DNA from: Serripes groenlandicus
Taxonomy: Eukaryota; Mollusca; Bivalvia; Cardiida; Cardiidae
DNA: 64,000 nucleotides
Direction: 5' to 3'
NCBI GenBank assembly: GCA_031761405.1
Contig: JASEVX010000007.1
Coordinates: 28,360,859 to 28,424,858 of the forward strand
Of the stretch, positions 31,388 through 42,533 are shown one piece after another. The notes under the pieces are model-generated. The model saw nothing but the letters and a program-made list of their open reading frames with translations. It had not been told where the DNA came from and did not search any database. The position numbers and the translations under genes were made by a program. Every line of letters begins with the position of its first letter. Within the stretch, counting starts at the first letter, position 1.

Positions 31388-31570
31388 CTATAGATTTGTT
31401 GTATGTGGAAAAACGTTAAAATGATAATAAAGCTATTCGTTCACAAGCCGATTGCTTACCTGCGTATTCACTGTACACATATGTATTAAGACCCCGAATC
31501 GCCTGATGCATTACCTTAGTTACATTAATATATGTATATTCATTGCAACATGCTTTGAACAGCTCTGTAA
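31388..31570 (+). repeat. Spacer paralogous to 23517-23698
   Basis: Shares the right end of an M1 (CTTCTATAGATTTGTTGTAT) and about 150 bp of non-MITE sequence with 23517-23698, including GCTTACCTGCGTATTCA and GAACAGCTCTGTAAACCT. Confidence 0.75.
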
Positions 31571-31726
31571 ACCTGACGCAATTTGACGCAATAGCAGCAG
31601 ACGACTTTTAAAACATTATGTTTTTAATTTTATTTAAGCTATCATTTATGGAGATTTTTCAGGGTTTTTGTCACAATGTCTTCAAAGTCGTCTGCTGCAG
31701 ATTTGTTGTATGTGGTAAAGGGTTAA
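31571..31726 (+). mobile_element. M1 MITE, internal deletion
   Basis: AATAGCAGCAGACGACTTTT to GATTTGTTGTATGTGGTAAA, GGGTTAA at 31720-31726. The hairpin is missing. Paralogue of the M1 at 23699-23926. Confidence 0.75.
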
Positions 31727-31870
31727 CCCGAAATCGCTAGACGTGGCTGATGTTTATACATATAAATATCTAGTAATTTATTCATTTTCCATCTAATAAA
31801 TACTTTAGGGTAAATATTCTTCATTCGATTAATCATAAACGTTTATGCGTTGATTTAAATTTTATATAAA

Positions 31871-34010
31871 TCGATTGAGGTTCAACGCCGTTTTCAACAA
31901 TTTTCAGTCATATGGCCAGTTCCATTATACACATTTTTTAACTTTCTCACACCAGTTCTCCACACAACAGTCTTTCCAAGCAACTAACTACTTTCTCACA
32001 CCGGTACTAAACACAACAGTCTTTCCAAACAACTAACTACTTTCACACACCGGTATTCCACACAACAGTCTTTTCAAGCAACTAACTACTTTCTCACACC
32101 AGTACTCCACACAACAGTCTTTTCAAACAACTAACTACTTTCTCACATCGGTACTCCACACAACAGTCTTTCCAAGCAACTAACTACTTTCTCACACCAG
32201 TACTCCACACAACAGTCTTTTCAAACAACTAACTACTTTCTCACACCGGTACTCCACACAACAGTCTTTCCAAGCAACTAACTACTTTCTCACACCGGTA
32301 CTCCACACAACAGTCTTTCCAAGCAACTAACTACTTTCTCACACCAGTACTCCACACAACAGTCTTTTCAAACAACTAACTACTTTCTCACACCGGTACT
32401 CCACACAACAGTCTTTCCAAGCAACTAACTACTTTCTCACACCGGTACTCCACACAACAGTCTTTTCAAACAACTAACTACTTTCTCACACCGGTACTCC
32501 ACACAACAGTCTTTCCAAGCAACTAACTACTTTCTCACACCGGTACTCCACACAAGTCTTTCAAAGCAACTAACTACTTTCACACACCGGTATTCCACAC
32601 AACAGTCTTTTCAAACAACTAACTACTTTCTCACACCGGTACTCCACACAACAGTCTTTCCAAGCAACTAACTACTTTCTCACACCAGTTCTCCACACAA
32701 GTCTTTCAAAGCAACTAACTACTTTCTTACACCGGTACTCCACACAACAGTCTTTCCAAGCAACTAACTACTTTCTCACACCGGTACTCCACACAAGTCT
32801 TTCAAAGCAACTAACTACTTTCACACACCGGTATTCCACACAACAGTCTTTCCAAACAAATAACTACTTTCTCACACCGGTACTCCACACAAGTCTTTCA
32901 AAGCAACTAACTACTTTCTCACACCAGTTCTCCACACAACAGTCTTTTCAAGCAACTAACTACTTTCTCACACCGGTACTCCACACAACAGTCTTTCCAA
33001 ACAACTAACTACTTTCACACACCGGTATTCCACACAACAGTCTTTCCAAACAACTAACTACTTTCTCACACCGGTACTCCACACAAGTCTTTCAAAGCAA
33101 CTAACTACTTTCTCACACCGGTGCTCCACACAACAGTCTTTCCAAACAACTAACTACTTTCTCACACCAGTTCTCCACACAACAGTCTTTCCAAGCAACT
33201 AACTACTTTCTCACACCGGTACTCCACACAACAGTCTTTCCAAACAACTAACTACTTTCACACACCGGTATTCCACACAACAGTCTTTCCAAACAACTAA
33301 CTACTTTCTCACACCGGTACTCCACACAAGTCTTTCAAAGCAACTAACTACTTTCTCACACCGGTACTCCACACAACAGTCTTTCCAAACAACTAACTAC
33401 TTTCTCACACTGGTACTCCACACAAGTCTTTCAAAGCAACTAACTACTTTCTCACACCGGTACTCCACACAACAGTCTTTTTAAAGCAACTAACTACTTT
33501 CTCACACCGGTACTCCACACAAGTCTTTCAAAGCAACTAACTACTTTCTCACACCGGTACTCCACACAACAGTCTTTCCAAACAACTAACTACTTTCACA
33601 CACCGGTACTCCACACAACAGTCTTTTCAAACAACTAACTACTTTCTCACACCGGTACTCCACACAACAGTCTTTCCAAACAACTAACTACTTTCTCACA
33701 CCGGTACTCCACACAAGTCTTTCAAAGCAACTAACTACTTTCTCACACCGGTACTCCACACAACAGTCTTTTTAAAGCAACTAACTACTTTCGCACACCG
33801 GTACTCCACACAAGTCTTTCAAAGCAACTAACTACTTTCTCACACCAGTTCTCCACACAGCAGGTTTTTCAAACAACTAACTGCTTTCTCACACCGGTAC
33901 TCCACGCGACAGTTTTTTCCAAACAACTAACTACTTTCCCATATATACTATTTGTCCATTTGTGGAGGACGAATGATGACTGGTCAAACGTCGGCGAAAC
34001 ATGCCGTTTC
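31871..34010 (-). mobile_element. SINE S1 whose body contains a large minisatellite
   Basis: Tail (TCGATTGAGGTTCAACGCCG) at left; the body resumes after the array with TTTGTCCATTTGTGGAGGAC and GTCAAACGTCGGCGAAAC. The head is missing. An ordinary S1 of about 300 bp has become over 2.1 kb. Confidence 0.88.
31941..33938. repeat. 49/46-bp minisatellite expanded from SINE S1 sequence
   Basis: About 40 units of ACTTTCTCACACCGGTACTC + CACACAACAGTCTTTCC + AAGCAACTAACT or close variants; a common 46-bp variant lacks three bases (CACACAAGTCTTTC). The same 49 bases occur once in ordinary S1 (positions 216-264 of the first copy). Around 32920-33400 a five-unit block repeats at 243 bp. Confidence 0.95.
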
Positions 34011-34029
34011 ATCTTATATTAACCACGAT

Positions 34030-34155
34030 TATTGTCTGCTTCCTGGACACTTAACCAGTACTCGAACCGTTTATGTGGGAAAGAAATCCCAAAGACAGAA
34101 CCCGCTCATCACGTGATTCGAACTCGAGACCTGTGCGACTTTACATTGAACTAAA
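34030..34155 (-). mobile_element. SINE S4, decayed
   Basis: ATTGTCTGCTTCCTGGACAC, GGAAAGAAATCCCAAAGACA and GATTCGAACTCGAGACC match the copy at 18484-18690. Confidence 0.6.
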
Positions 34156-34238
34156 TAAATGAAAACGAATCGTATCTTTGGCATGTACAGGCCAGAAATG
34201 GACCTTTTGTGTTGTAAAGAAATATATCATAATGAGAT

Positions 34239-34370
34239 TAACCTTTCCCACAAGGAGCAAATGTGCAGCAGAAGATGATATTTAATTAATGCAAAAATAG
34301 AGAAATTTAGTATAAATTATAGAGTAAACCGTATAATGAGCAGTTTTTCCGTTTCCAAATTCAGATTTTT
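34239..34370 (-). mobile_element. M1 MITE, old, truncated
   Basis: TTAACCTTTCCCACAAGGAG, ATGTGCAGCAGAAGATGATA, then ATAATGAGCAGTTTTTCC. Confidence 0.6.
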
Positions 34371-34495
34371 AAGTTATTCATATGCACGTGAAAATAAGCG
34401 GGAATGTAGTTACAAGGATTTTGTTGTTGTCGTATCACCTCGTAACATTTTGTAGCGCTTAACAAAATCAAAACTAAATTTTAAGTTATTTTTGT

Positions 34496-34625
34496 TGAAC
34501 CCTTTCCCTCCATACAACAAGCCTGCCGTAGACGACATTTAAATTATGAAGGACAAAACTATTGGTAATGTCTAAAAATATAGGTTCAATAGTTCAGTTT
34601 CCAATGATAATGTGGAAACTGTCCA
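34496..34625 (-). mobile_element. M1 MITE, left part
   Basis: TGAACCCTTTCCCTCCATAC, GCCTGCCGTAGACGACATTT, AATGATAATGTGG. Confidence 0.6.
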
Positions 34626-34671
34626 TTTAAATTAATTATACCGACGTCAAAGTATGACGTCATAGACAACC

Positions 34672-34918
34672 AATTGATTGATTGATTTGGAGATTCAAAA
34701 TCATTTCACCATACGTGTGTATCCTGTGTTCTGTACTCTACACTATAACATACCCCTAGTAGACCTACATTTCAATATAGACTATTTAGACTATATAGCC
34801 GCAGATGAATGCCTCTAGTCAATCATCGGAAACATGAATGTCCGAGCCGGGGTTCGAACTCAATAGCACTGAAATGATAGCAGTCGCCGGTGCCGTCTGA
34901 ACTATCGCAGACAATCGA
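34672..34918 (-). mobile_element. SINE S1, decayed full-length copy
   Basis: ATTGATTGATTTGGAGATTC tail; head with GAGCCGGGGTTCGAACTC and GAACTATCGCAGAC. Confidence 0.7.
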
Positions 34919-34925
34919 CGAGACA

Positions 34926-35535
34926 AGCTGTTGTGTCGTCGATCTCTTATCTATTCATGGGAGATCTGAATCTTCACTGCTCACATAAGCCTTAATTGTT
35001 TCTGTAGCGCTGCATATGTGTTGCTGTTAGGTTATCTATGTGATATTATCTAAACAGTTCGTTTATAAAACGAGGGTTTTCAGTAACCCCTTTCTATCTT
35101 ATTTGAGAACTGTTCTAATTCCCCCGGTATATATTATAGTAGAACCACAAGATCTACAGCCAATTCATTGACATGTGTTTGAACAGCTGTTATATGCCAG
35201 GTTTTTTTACAACTCTCATATACATGTATACACCGGGTTATGCGAAAATGATGCTGTGGATCCGTTTTAAAGTCACATTAAGGCACTATTCTTAATAGCA
35301 TATATATGATGTGCTGCTACAGTATGACCCATATATTTCTCCGTCCGTGTTTATCTGATACAAACCTAATTATTTATATTGAGGGAACCTGGAAGTGTAG
35401 CCCCCAGTCGTTGTACGCCAATAATTATGTCAAAGCAGATTGTAATGAAGACACTAAATAATCCGACGCTTCTCAAATGCCAAAGGTGTGGCGGCCATTG
35501 TGCAGTGTCTTTGTTTAAGGCACATATCCCAACCT
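34926..35535. other. No recognised feature
   Basis: AT-rich flank of the satellite; nothing recognised. Confidence 0.45.
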
Positions 35536-38000
35536 AGTACAGTATTCAACGAAGTATCGTTATAAAGGGTCAACAAACAACTACTCACCGAAATATCGTT
35601 ATAATTGGACAACATACCAGTATTCAACGAAGTATCGTTATAAAGGGTCAACAAACAACTACTCACCGAAATATCGTTATAATTGGACAACATACCAGTA
35701 CTCAACGAAGTATCGTTATAAAGGATCAAACAACTACTAACCGAAATATCATTATAATTGGACAACATACCAGTACTCAACGAAGTATCGTTATAAAGGA
35801 TCAAACAACTACTCACCGAAATATCATTATAATTGGACAACATACCAGTATTCAACGAAGTATCGTTATAAAGGATCAAACAACTACTCAACGAAATATC
35901 ATTATAATTGGACAACATACCAGTACTCAACGAAGTATCGTTATAAAGGATCAAACAACTACTCACCGTAATATCGTTATAATTGGACAACATACCAGTA
36001 CTCAACGAAGTATCGTTATAAAGGATCAAACAACTACTCACCGAAATATCATTATAATTGGACAACATACCAGTATTCAACGAAGTATCGTTATAAAGGG
36101 TCAACAAACAACTACTCACCGAAATATCATTATAATTGGACAACATACCAGTATTCAACGAAGTATCGTTATAAAGGGTCAACACACAACTACTCACCGA
36201 AATATCATTATAATTGGACAACATACCATTACTCAACAAAGAATCGTTATAAAGGGTCAACAAACAACTACTCACCGAAATATCATTAAAATTGGACAAC
36301 ATACCAGTATACAACGAATTATCGTTATAAAGGGACAACAAACAACTACTCACCGAAATATTATTATAATTGGACAACATACCAGTATACAACGAACTAT
36401 CGTTATAAAGGGACAACACATCATGAACTACTCTACATAACTACGACATATCGCTGTAAGGACACACCACTTAATTACTCACCGAAATAAGGCTGTAAGG
36501 AGACAACACATAACTAATCCACGAAATATCATGTAAATGGGACAACATACAACTACTCACCGAAATATCGTTGAAAGGCGACAAAACATAACGTCGCATC
36601 GAAATGCAACTACTCACTGAAATATCGTTGTAAAGGGACAACAAACAACTACTCATTGAAATATCGTTGTAAAGGGACAACAAACAACTACTCACTGAAA
36701 TAACGCTGTAAAGGAACAACAAACAACTACTCACTGAAATAACGCTGTAAAGGAACAACAAACAACTACTCACTGAAATAACGCTGTAAAGGGACAACAC
36801 ATAACTATTCACCGGAAATTCGTTGTAGGGAGACAACACATAACTTCTCACTAAAATATCGTTGTAAGGAGGAGGAGGATAACACATAACTACTGAAATA
36901 TCGTTGTAAGGGGGACAAAAAACAACTACTCACCGAAATATCGTTGTGAGACAACGCATAACCACTCACCGACATAGTGTTGTAATGTAACAACACCAGT
37001 ACTCACCGAAATATCGTTGTAATGAGACAACATATAACCACTCACAGAAATATCGTTGTAAGGGGACAACAAACAACTACTTACTCACCGAAATATCGTT
37101 GTAAGGGGACAACATATAACCACTCACAGAAATATCGTTGTAAGGGGACAACAAACAACTACTCACTCACCGAAATATCGTTGTAAGGGGACAACATATA
37201 ACCACTCACAGAAATACCGTTGTAAGGGGACAACACATAACTACTCACCGAAATATCGTTGTAAGGGGACAACATATAACCACTCACAGAAATATCGTTG
37301 TAAGGGGACAACAAACAACTACTCACTCACCGAAATATCGTTGTAAGGGGACAACATATAACCACTCACAGAAATACCGTTGTAAGGGGACAACACATAA
37401 CTACTCACCGACATAGCGTTGTAAAGGAACAACACATTACTACTCACCGACATAGCGTTGTAAGGGGACAACACATTACTACTCACCGACATAGCGTTGT
37501 AAGGGGACAACACATTACTACTCACCGACATAGCGTTGTAAGGGAACAACACATTACTACTCACCGACATAGCGTTGTAAGGGGACAACACATTACTACT
37601 CACCGACATAGCGTTGTAAGGGGACAACACATTACTACTCACCGAAATATCGTTGTAAGTGACAACACATTACTACTCACCGACATATCGTTGTAAAGGG
37701 ACAACACATTACTACTCACCGAAATATCATTGTAAAGGGACAAAAACAACTACTCACCGAAATATCGTTGTAAGGGGACAACACATTACTACTCACCGAC
37801 ATAGCGTTGTAAGGGGACAACACATTACTACTCACCGACATAGCGTTGTAAAGGGACAACACATTACTACTCACCGATATAGCGTTGTAAGGGGACAACA
37901 CATTACTACTCACCGACATAGCGTTGTAAGGGGACAACACATAACTACACGCCGATACATCATTGTAAGATAATTACTCAACGAAATTTCGTTGTAAGGG
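35536..38000. repeat. 39-bp satellite with dimeric higher-order part
   Basis: Monomer: CGAAATATCGTTGTAAGGGG + ACAACACATTACTACTCAC. In 37400-37940 single 39-bp monomers predominate (variant CGACATAGCGTTG). In 35540-36420 two diverged monomers alternate as a 75-78-bp dimer (CGAAGTATCGTTATAAAGG and CGAAATATCATTATAATTGG). Unit lengths are multiples of three, so the minus strand stays open over hundreds of codons (for example 35454-36419), encoding repeats such as MLSNYNDISVSSC. I read these as array by-products. Confidence 0.95.
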
Positions 38001-38075
38001 CACTAAATCTTATGGACGGAAACCATTTATAACGGAATGCAGACGACTCTTAATAATCAAGTCAGGTAAAACGCT

Positions 38076-38307
38076 TTAACCCTTTCCAGCACTCGGTCGT
38101 ATTTCAACGCGCATGTCGCAAACGACGTTTGAAATTATGTTGTGGCAAAAGAAGAAATTGCTCATAATGAACAATTTACGATTCATCACAATGTTTTGAA
38201 TTCGATTTTATAAATATACTTTCATATGTAAATATTTTCTTCCGTTTTACATAGAGCTTTTCAAAGTCGTCTGTTGCAGATTTGTTGTTGTATGTCGGAA
38301 AGGGTAA
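38076..38307 (+). mobile_element. M1 MITE, old copy
   Basis: TTAACCCTTTCCAGCACTCG, ATTGCTCATAATGAACAATT, TTGTTGTATGTCGGAAAGGG. Confidence 0.78.
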
Positions 38308-38502
38308 ACGTCTTTACCTCCCGACAGAGATATAATTAGCATGTTATGTATAAAGGGAAGGTTTTTGTGATACCACGCAATGCAGCATCCAAAAAAAGTA
38401 GTTGACTAACGTTGTACCGGCGTAGTCACGACAAAGCGGTCCTTGTGTTGCTCTGTGACTCTTAACCCTTTCCCACATATAGACGCATTTTGATGAATCT
38501 GA

Positions 38503-38693
38503 CGAAACCGGGTGTCCCGGGTTCGATCCCCAGTCGCGGCACTACGGTCATGGTGGAGTGCCCTTGGGCAAGGCACATTTTCTAGCCTAGTACTGGTTTG
38601 TTTACCCAGGGATCATGAATAATTAAATTTAATTGCGCGCTAAATGACCTTAGCTGTCGATGCGCCATAAAACAATATACATTCATTCATTCA
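38503..38693 (+). mobile_element. SINE S3, 5' truncated, with 14-bp target duplication
   Basis: Begins inside the head (CGAAACCGGGTGTCCCGGGT, B box GGTTCGATCCCC), body GGAGTGCCCTTGGGCAAGGC, ends in (ATTC)n. TTTGATGAATCTGA stands at 38489-38502 and 38694-38707. Confidence 0.92.
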
Positions 38694-38828
38694 TTTGATG
38701 AATCTGAAGCAGACGAATTTTGAGAACATTGTTTCAAAAGGAGAGATTGCATTAAGCACCCAATCTCTCCGATGTTTTCAGATTTTCATAATTATACATT
38801 TATTCATGACGATTTATCAGTTTCTGCC

Positions 38829-39058
38829 TTAACCCTTTCCCTCATATAGACGCTTTCTGACGCCTCTGCAGCAGACGGCTTTTTGAAAACATAGTGACAA
38901 AAGAAGAAATTGCACAAAACGTGCAATTTCTCCTTTTGCCACAATGTGTTCCACTTTTTGTCATAGGTTATCCATTCAATTATGGAGATTTTCTATGTTT
39001 TGACAAAATATGTTCAAAGTCGTCTGCTGCAGAATTGTCGTTTGAGGGAAAGGGTTAA
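38829..39058 (+). mobile_element. M1 MITE, young 230-bp copy inside an older M1
   Basis: Exactly 230 bp; TTAA duplicated at the junctions with the host. Stem GCAC/GTGC. Confidence 0.95.
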
Positions 39059-39266
39059 TGCTTTAAAAGTCGTCCGCTGTTGACCTTTTTGTATGTACGA
39101 AAGGCTCTAAGGCGGATGTCATCAAACACTCCAGTGGGCTACACTACCAGCCTTGTGTAGTTAAGTTCTTTCAAACAGGATTTCATAGTTACCGGCAGGC
39201 TGTGATTATACCACAGTCGTGCTCTTGTCATACGGTGCATGTAGGATTTAGGGAAGAAAACTATCT

Positions 39267-39487
39267 TTAACCTTTACCGGATATAGTCTCTTTTCTACGA
39301 ATCATCGGACACCTTTTGAAATCAATGAGGAAAATGGAGAAATTGCTCATAATGAGCAATTCCTCCATTTGTCAGAATGATTTCAACTCTATTCAAAAAT
39401 CATACTATCATTTATAAAGTTTTTCTATCTTTTAGACTATCTTCAAAGTCGTCTGCTGTAGATTTGTTGTATGCGGGAAAGGGTTAA
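39267..39487 (+). mobile_element. M1 MITE, intermediate age
   Basis: TTAACCTTTACCGGATATAG; hairpin GAGAAATTGCTCATAATGAG; end ATGCGGGAAAGGGTTAA. Confidence 0.85.
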
Positions 39488-39927
39488 GCAGACGTTGATA
39501 ACATATTGACGATGTAATTGATTTGCAACGTACGACTGCTGACTTTTACCCCGTTCCCGCTGCGTCGTTCGTCTGCTTTTTCCCGACAGACTACATGCTA
39601 ACTTGATAGGAAATAACATGTTGTATTTATAGGAAAGGTAACCACTAAACGTCAACTGCATCAGTAAGTTACTATTCCTTCATTGCTTTCCTTACAACAG
39701 GTGATGTATTTGTTGTCGCGAGCAAATTGTATGATTTATAACCGCAACTGTATGAAATTGGAATAGTCCAAAAATCAGACGTGGGGGAGAAAGGGATAAA
39801 CTACAATTAACCGGATAGTAATCTAATGACGAATATGTCACGTGTTTAGGTAATTAGTGAGAAGGTGTGATAAGTTACAGAAGAAATATTGGCCACGCCT
39901 CACGAAAACCGACCTCAGAAAGCATGT
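39488..39927. other. No recognised feature
   Basis: Nothing supported. One GGGGGAGAAAGGGATAA at about 39783 could be a solo M1 end. Confidence 0.4.
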
Positions 39928-39989
39928 TTGTTTGATTGATGGTTGAGGCCATTTCGGCAGTATTTCAGTTATATCACGGCAACACCTGA

Positions 39990-40205
39990 TTAACCCTTTC
40001 CCTCCTATAGACGCATTTTGACGCGACTTTTGGAAACATTATTACAAAAGGAGCAATTGCACAAAACGAGCAATTTCTTTTTTTGCCACAATGTTTTCAA
40101 CCTTTTTTTAGTAATTATACCTTTATTTCTAGAGATTTTCCATATCTGGAGTAGATGTTTTCGAAGTCGTCTGCTGCAGATTAGCTGTATGTGGGAAAGG
40201 GTTAA
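39990..40205 (+). mobile_element. M1 MITE inserted in SINE S2
   Basis: TTAA both sides; CCCTTTCCCTCCTATAGACG; hairpin GCAC/GAGC mismatched; end GTATGTGGGAAAGGG. A short deletion removes CTGCAGCAGA from the left subterminal region. Confidence 0.9.
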
Positions 40206-40264
40206 CGTTTCCAGAACGACCGGTCTTTATTTATCCTGACATCGATGTTTCAGCCGCAATGCAT

Positions 40265-40732
40265 GCTGGTCCCGCAACCCTGCACGCCAAGGAGGGGAGC
40301 CATTACTAGCGTTGTTCAACCCTTTCTCCCAAACAGACGCTTGCTGGTCCCGCAACCCTGCACGCCAAGGAGGGGAGCCATTACTAGCGTTGTTCAACCC
40401 TTTCTCCCAAACAGACGCTTGCTGGTCCCGCAACCCTGCACGCCAAGGAGGGGAGCCATTACTAGCGTTGTTCAACCCTTTCTCCCAAACAGACGCTTGC
40501 TGGTCCCGCAACCCTGCACGCCAAGGAGGGGAGCCATTACTAGCGTTGTTCAACCCTTTCTCCCAAACAGACGCTTGCTGGTCCCGCAACCCTGCACGCC
40601 AAGGAGGGGAGCCATTACTAGCGTTGTTCAACCCTTTCTCCCAAACAGACGCTTGCTGGTCCCGCAACCCTGCACGCCAAGGAGGGGAGCCATTACTAGC
40701 GTTGTTCAACCCTTTCTCCCAAACAGACGCTT
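40265..40732. repeat. 78-bp tandem array spanning a SINE-MITE junction, six units
   Basis: Units start at 40265, 40343, 40421, 40499, 40577 and 40655 and look identical. Each holds SINE S2 body (CCCGCAACCCTGCACGCCAA, GGAGCCATTACTAGC) joined to an M1 left end (TTCAACCCTTTCTCCCAAAC, AGACGCTT). 78 bp is 26 codons, so both strands are open for about 197 codons; not a gene. Confidence 0.96.
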
Positions 40733-40936
40733 GCTGGCGCCTCTGAAGCAGACGACTTTTGAAAACATTGTGGCCAAAGAAGAAATTTCTCATGATGAGA
40801 AATTTCTCAATTTGCCACAAATTATTTTCAACTTTTAGTCATTGGTTATCCATTCCATTATATAGATTTTCCACTTTTTGACAACATATATTCAATGTCG
40901 TCTGTTGCAGATTTCTTGTATTTGGGAAAGGAGTTA
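40705..40936 (+). mobile_element. M1 MITE inserted in SINE S2, its left end amplified
   Basis: Left TTCA, right TTAA. The hairpin is AATTTCTCATGATGAGAAATT, paired but with different bases from other copies. The first 28 or so bases are the part carried in the 78-bp array. Confidence 0.88.
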
Positions 40937-41059
40937 AGTCATTGTAATGAACCGACCGGAAATCGAATCAAAGGTCTCCCGCTCGTCAGGCGGGTGCTCA
41001 AACCACTTCATATGAGAATGCAAACTTCCATAACAGTCGATACGGACGGCTCATTTGAG

Positions 41060-41168
41060 AACAATTTCTCTCTTTGCCACATTCAATGTGTTCAATTATT
41101 ATACTTTCGTTTATATGAATTTTTAACATGTTTACTTAGAATAGTTCTAAGTCGTCTGTTGCAGACGT
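41060..41168 (+). mobile_element. M1 MITE right-half relic
   Basis: GAGAACAATTTCTCTCTTTG, TTCAATTATTATACTTTCGT, AAGTCGTCTGTTGCAGACG. Confidence 0.55.
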
Positions 41169-41254
41169 GTGGCGACCAGTGAAGAACTTGATAAGAATCC
41201 ACAGAGGCACAGGCCGGCGGAGGTATTGTCTGGTACACCAGAGGCCCGACATCC

Positions 41255-41465
41255 CTGTCGTTACCGACGATGGCTGTCAATCCGGTAGTTGTGAGGTCGA
41301 ACCCAAGCTTATCTAACATTTTTCCGGCGTATGACAAACAAATAATGGGACAAGCATCACTCGTCTTACTCAAATGAAGTAAAAGTCTGTCTGGCAAAAG
41401 CATCAAGTTGCTTTGAAAGACTGTTGTGTGAGGAAGCCAGTAAATACATAATGGATAACAACCAT
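41255..41465 (+). mobile_element. SINE S1, decayed, tail missing
   Basis: GCTGTCAATCCGGTAGTTGT, GAGGTCGAACCC, then AGTTGCTTTGAAAGACTGTT, matching S1 head and body. Confidence 0.65.
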
Positions 41466-41919
41466 CATTTCTCCTAAGGTTGGTTTGCCCAGAGACCTAG
41501 GTATCTGGTTTGCCCAAGCAGTGACTGATTTATTATAATCCTAAGTGTACCTTCCTCATTACGCACAACACTGCATGGTGATGTAATACTTAATTATAAC
41601 ACATGGCAAGCTAATTGTCCAGGAAGAATGTTGTGTTGAGAACTGCGGCGAGAATGAAATGAACTGTACCGCGTCCAGTAAAGCAATCTGGTAGTTCACG
41701 GTTACCAATCCGCCAATCAAATTACAGAGATACTTTATAGTAGCTGTACTTTGATTGGTGGAATCGCAACATTCGGCTACCAGACGGCTGACGCAGAGCT
41801 GGTCTGGCCGCCATGCTGTTACAGAGATGTTGATAACACTGCGTTGAGCAACAAACAATCAAGGATACGCACAATTTAATTAATTCAATACCTTTGCCTC
41901 AGAGAAAGGTAGGATATTG
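41466..41919. other. No recognised gene; CCAAT-like motifs
   Basis: Contains CCGCCAATCAAAT (41713) and ATTGGTGG (41755) around a TATAGTAGC, a promoter-like arrangement but with no supported gene beside it. A 99-codon minus frame has no family resemblance. Confidence 0.3.
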
Positions 41920-41929
41920 ACATGTTCCT

Positions 41930-42108
41930 ACAAACAACGAATCTGTAACAGACGACTATGGAAACATCACGGCAGATCTCCAGAATTGTAAGTGTAACTA
42001 TTGAAAAGAGTTGAACACATTGTGCTCATGATGAGCAATGTCTTCTTTTGCCGCAATGTTAGCAGAGGTCGTCTGTTGTAGTGGCGTCTCTGTGTGGGTA
42101 AGGGTTAA
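41930..42108 (-). mobile_element. M1 MITE, old, shortened
   Basis: ACAAACAACGAATCTGTAAC, GAGTTGAACACATTGTGCTC, ATGATGAGCAATGTCTTC, GTGTGGGTAAGGGTTAA. Confidence 0.7.
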
Positions 42109-42236
42109 CATATACTATGATAATCTGATATATGCTCAACTATATAACTTCACAAGCTCATTGTGCTGTGGCCCTATCCTCAACAAATCGTGATATTTGT
42201 GAACATCGGTTGTAACTGTATCTTGTATCAATATAA

Positions 42237-42455
42237 GAGCCGGATAAAGAGACAACCAACATTGTGGACTATGCGTGAAGTATCGACTCGGATCAGCCTT
42301 AGCATACCGCGCAGGCGAACCCGGACAGACACTTTTCGTCTCCTGTGGATTTTCCGTGTCAGGAATCATTTCTCTATACCACTATTACTCGAGACGGAAA
42401 GTGTAGGCCCGGATTAGTCTGCGAGTCCATAATGTTGGGTTTCAAGTGGATCGCT
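42237..42455 (+). mobile_element. B1 TIR element, internally deleted
   Basis: GAGCCGGATAAAGAGACAAC left TIR, right TIR GCGAGTCCATAATGTTGGGT; the GC-rich GCGCAGGCTGATC block before the right end is deleted. Confidence 0.75.
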
Positions 42456-42533
42456 AATATATGTCTTTACTTGTGGCAATCTTATTAAAACTAGACATTA
42501 ACTTCGCTGCAATTGCACTTCGAAGTATTTTGA

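Larger units (their letters stand above)
38462..39110 (+). mobile_element. M1 MITE hosting a SINE and a second M1
   Basis: Host pieces: 38462-38502 (left end to TTTGATGAATCTGA), 38694-38828 (AAGCAGACGAATTTTGAGAA to CAGTTTCTGCC) and 39059-39110 (AAAAGTCGTCCGCTG to GTATGTACGAAAGGC). Removing the SINE and the inner M1 restores the normal order of M1 blocks. Confidence 0.85.
39928..41010 (-). mobile_element. SINE S2 containing two M1 insertions and a 78-bp array
   Basis: SINE pieces: tail 39928-39989 (GATTGATGGTTGAGGCC to ACACCTGA), body 40206-40320 (TTTATTTATCCTGACATCG, CGCCAAGGAGGGGAGCC), and head 40937-41010 (CATTGTAATGAACCGACCGG, CTCGTCAGGCGGGTGCTC). Laid against the S2 at 6125-6391 the pieces join at two TTAA-like sites. 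Confidence 0.85.

Noticed and set aside
31941..33938. CRISPR-like appearance of regular 46-49-bp repeats
   Set aside because: The units are contiguous without unique spacers, the DNA is eukaryotic, and the unit is SINE sequence.
35454..36419. A 321-codon minus-strand frame with regular repeats
   Set aside because: Follows from a satellite whose unit is a multiple of three. No splice sites, leader or recognisable protein family.
40227..40838. Overlapping 197-codon frames on both strands
   Set aside because: The 78-bp unit is 26 codons long, so an array of identical units is open in any frame that lacks a stop in one unit. The sequence is SINE plus MITE.
41559..41858. 99-codon minus-strand frame near CCAAT-like boxes
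   Set aside because: No recognisable domain, no splice or start context; composition like the surrounding DNA.
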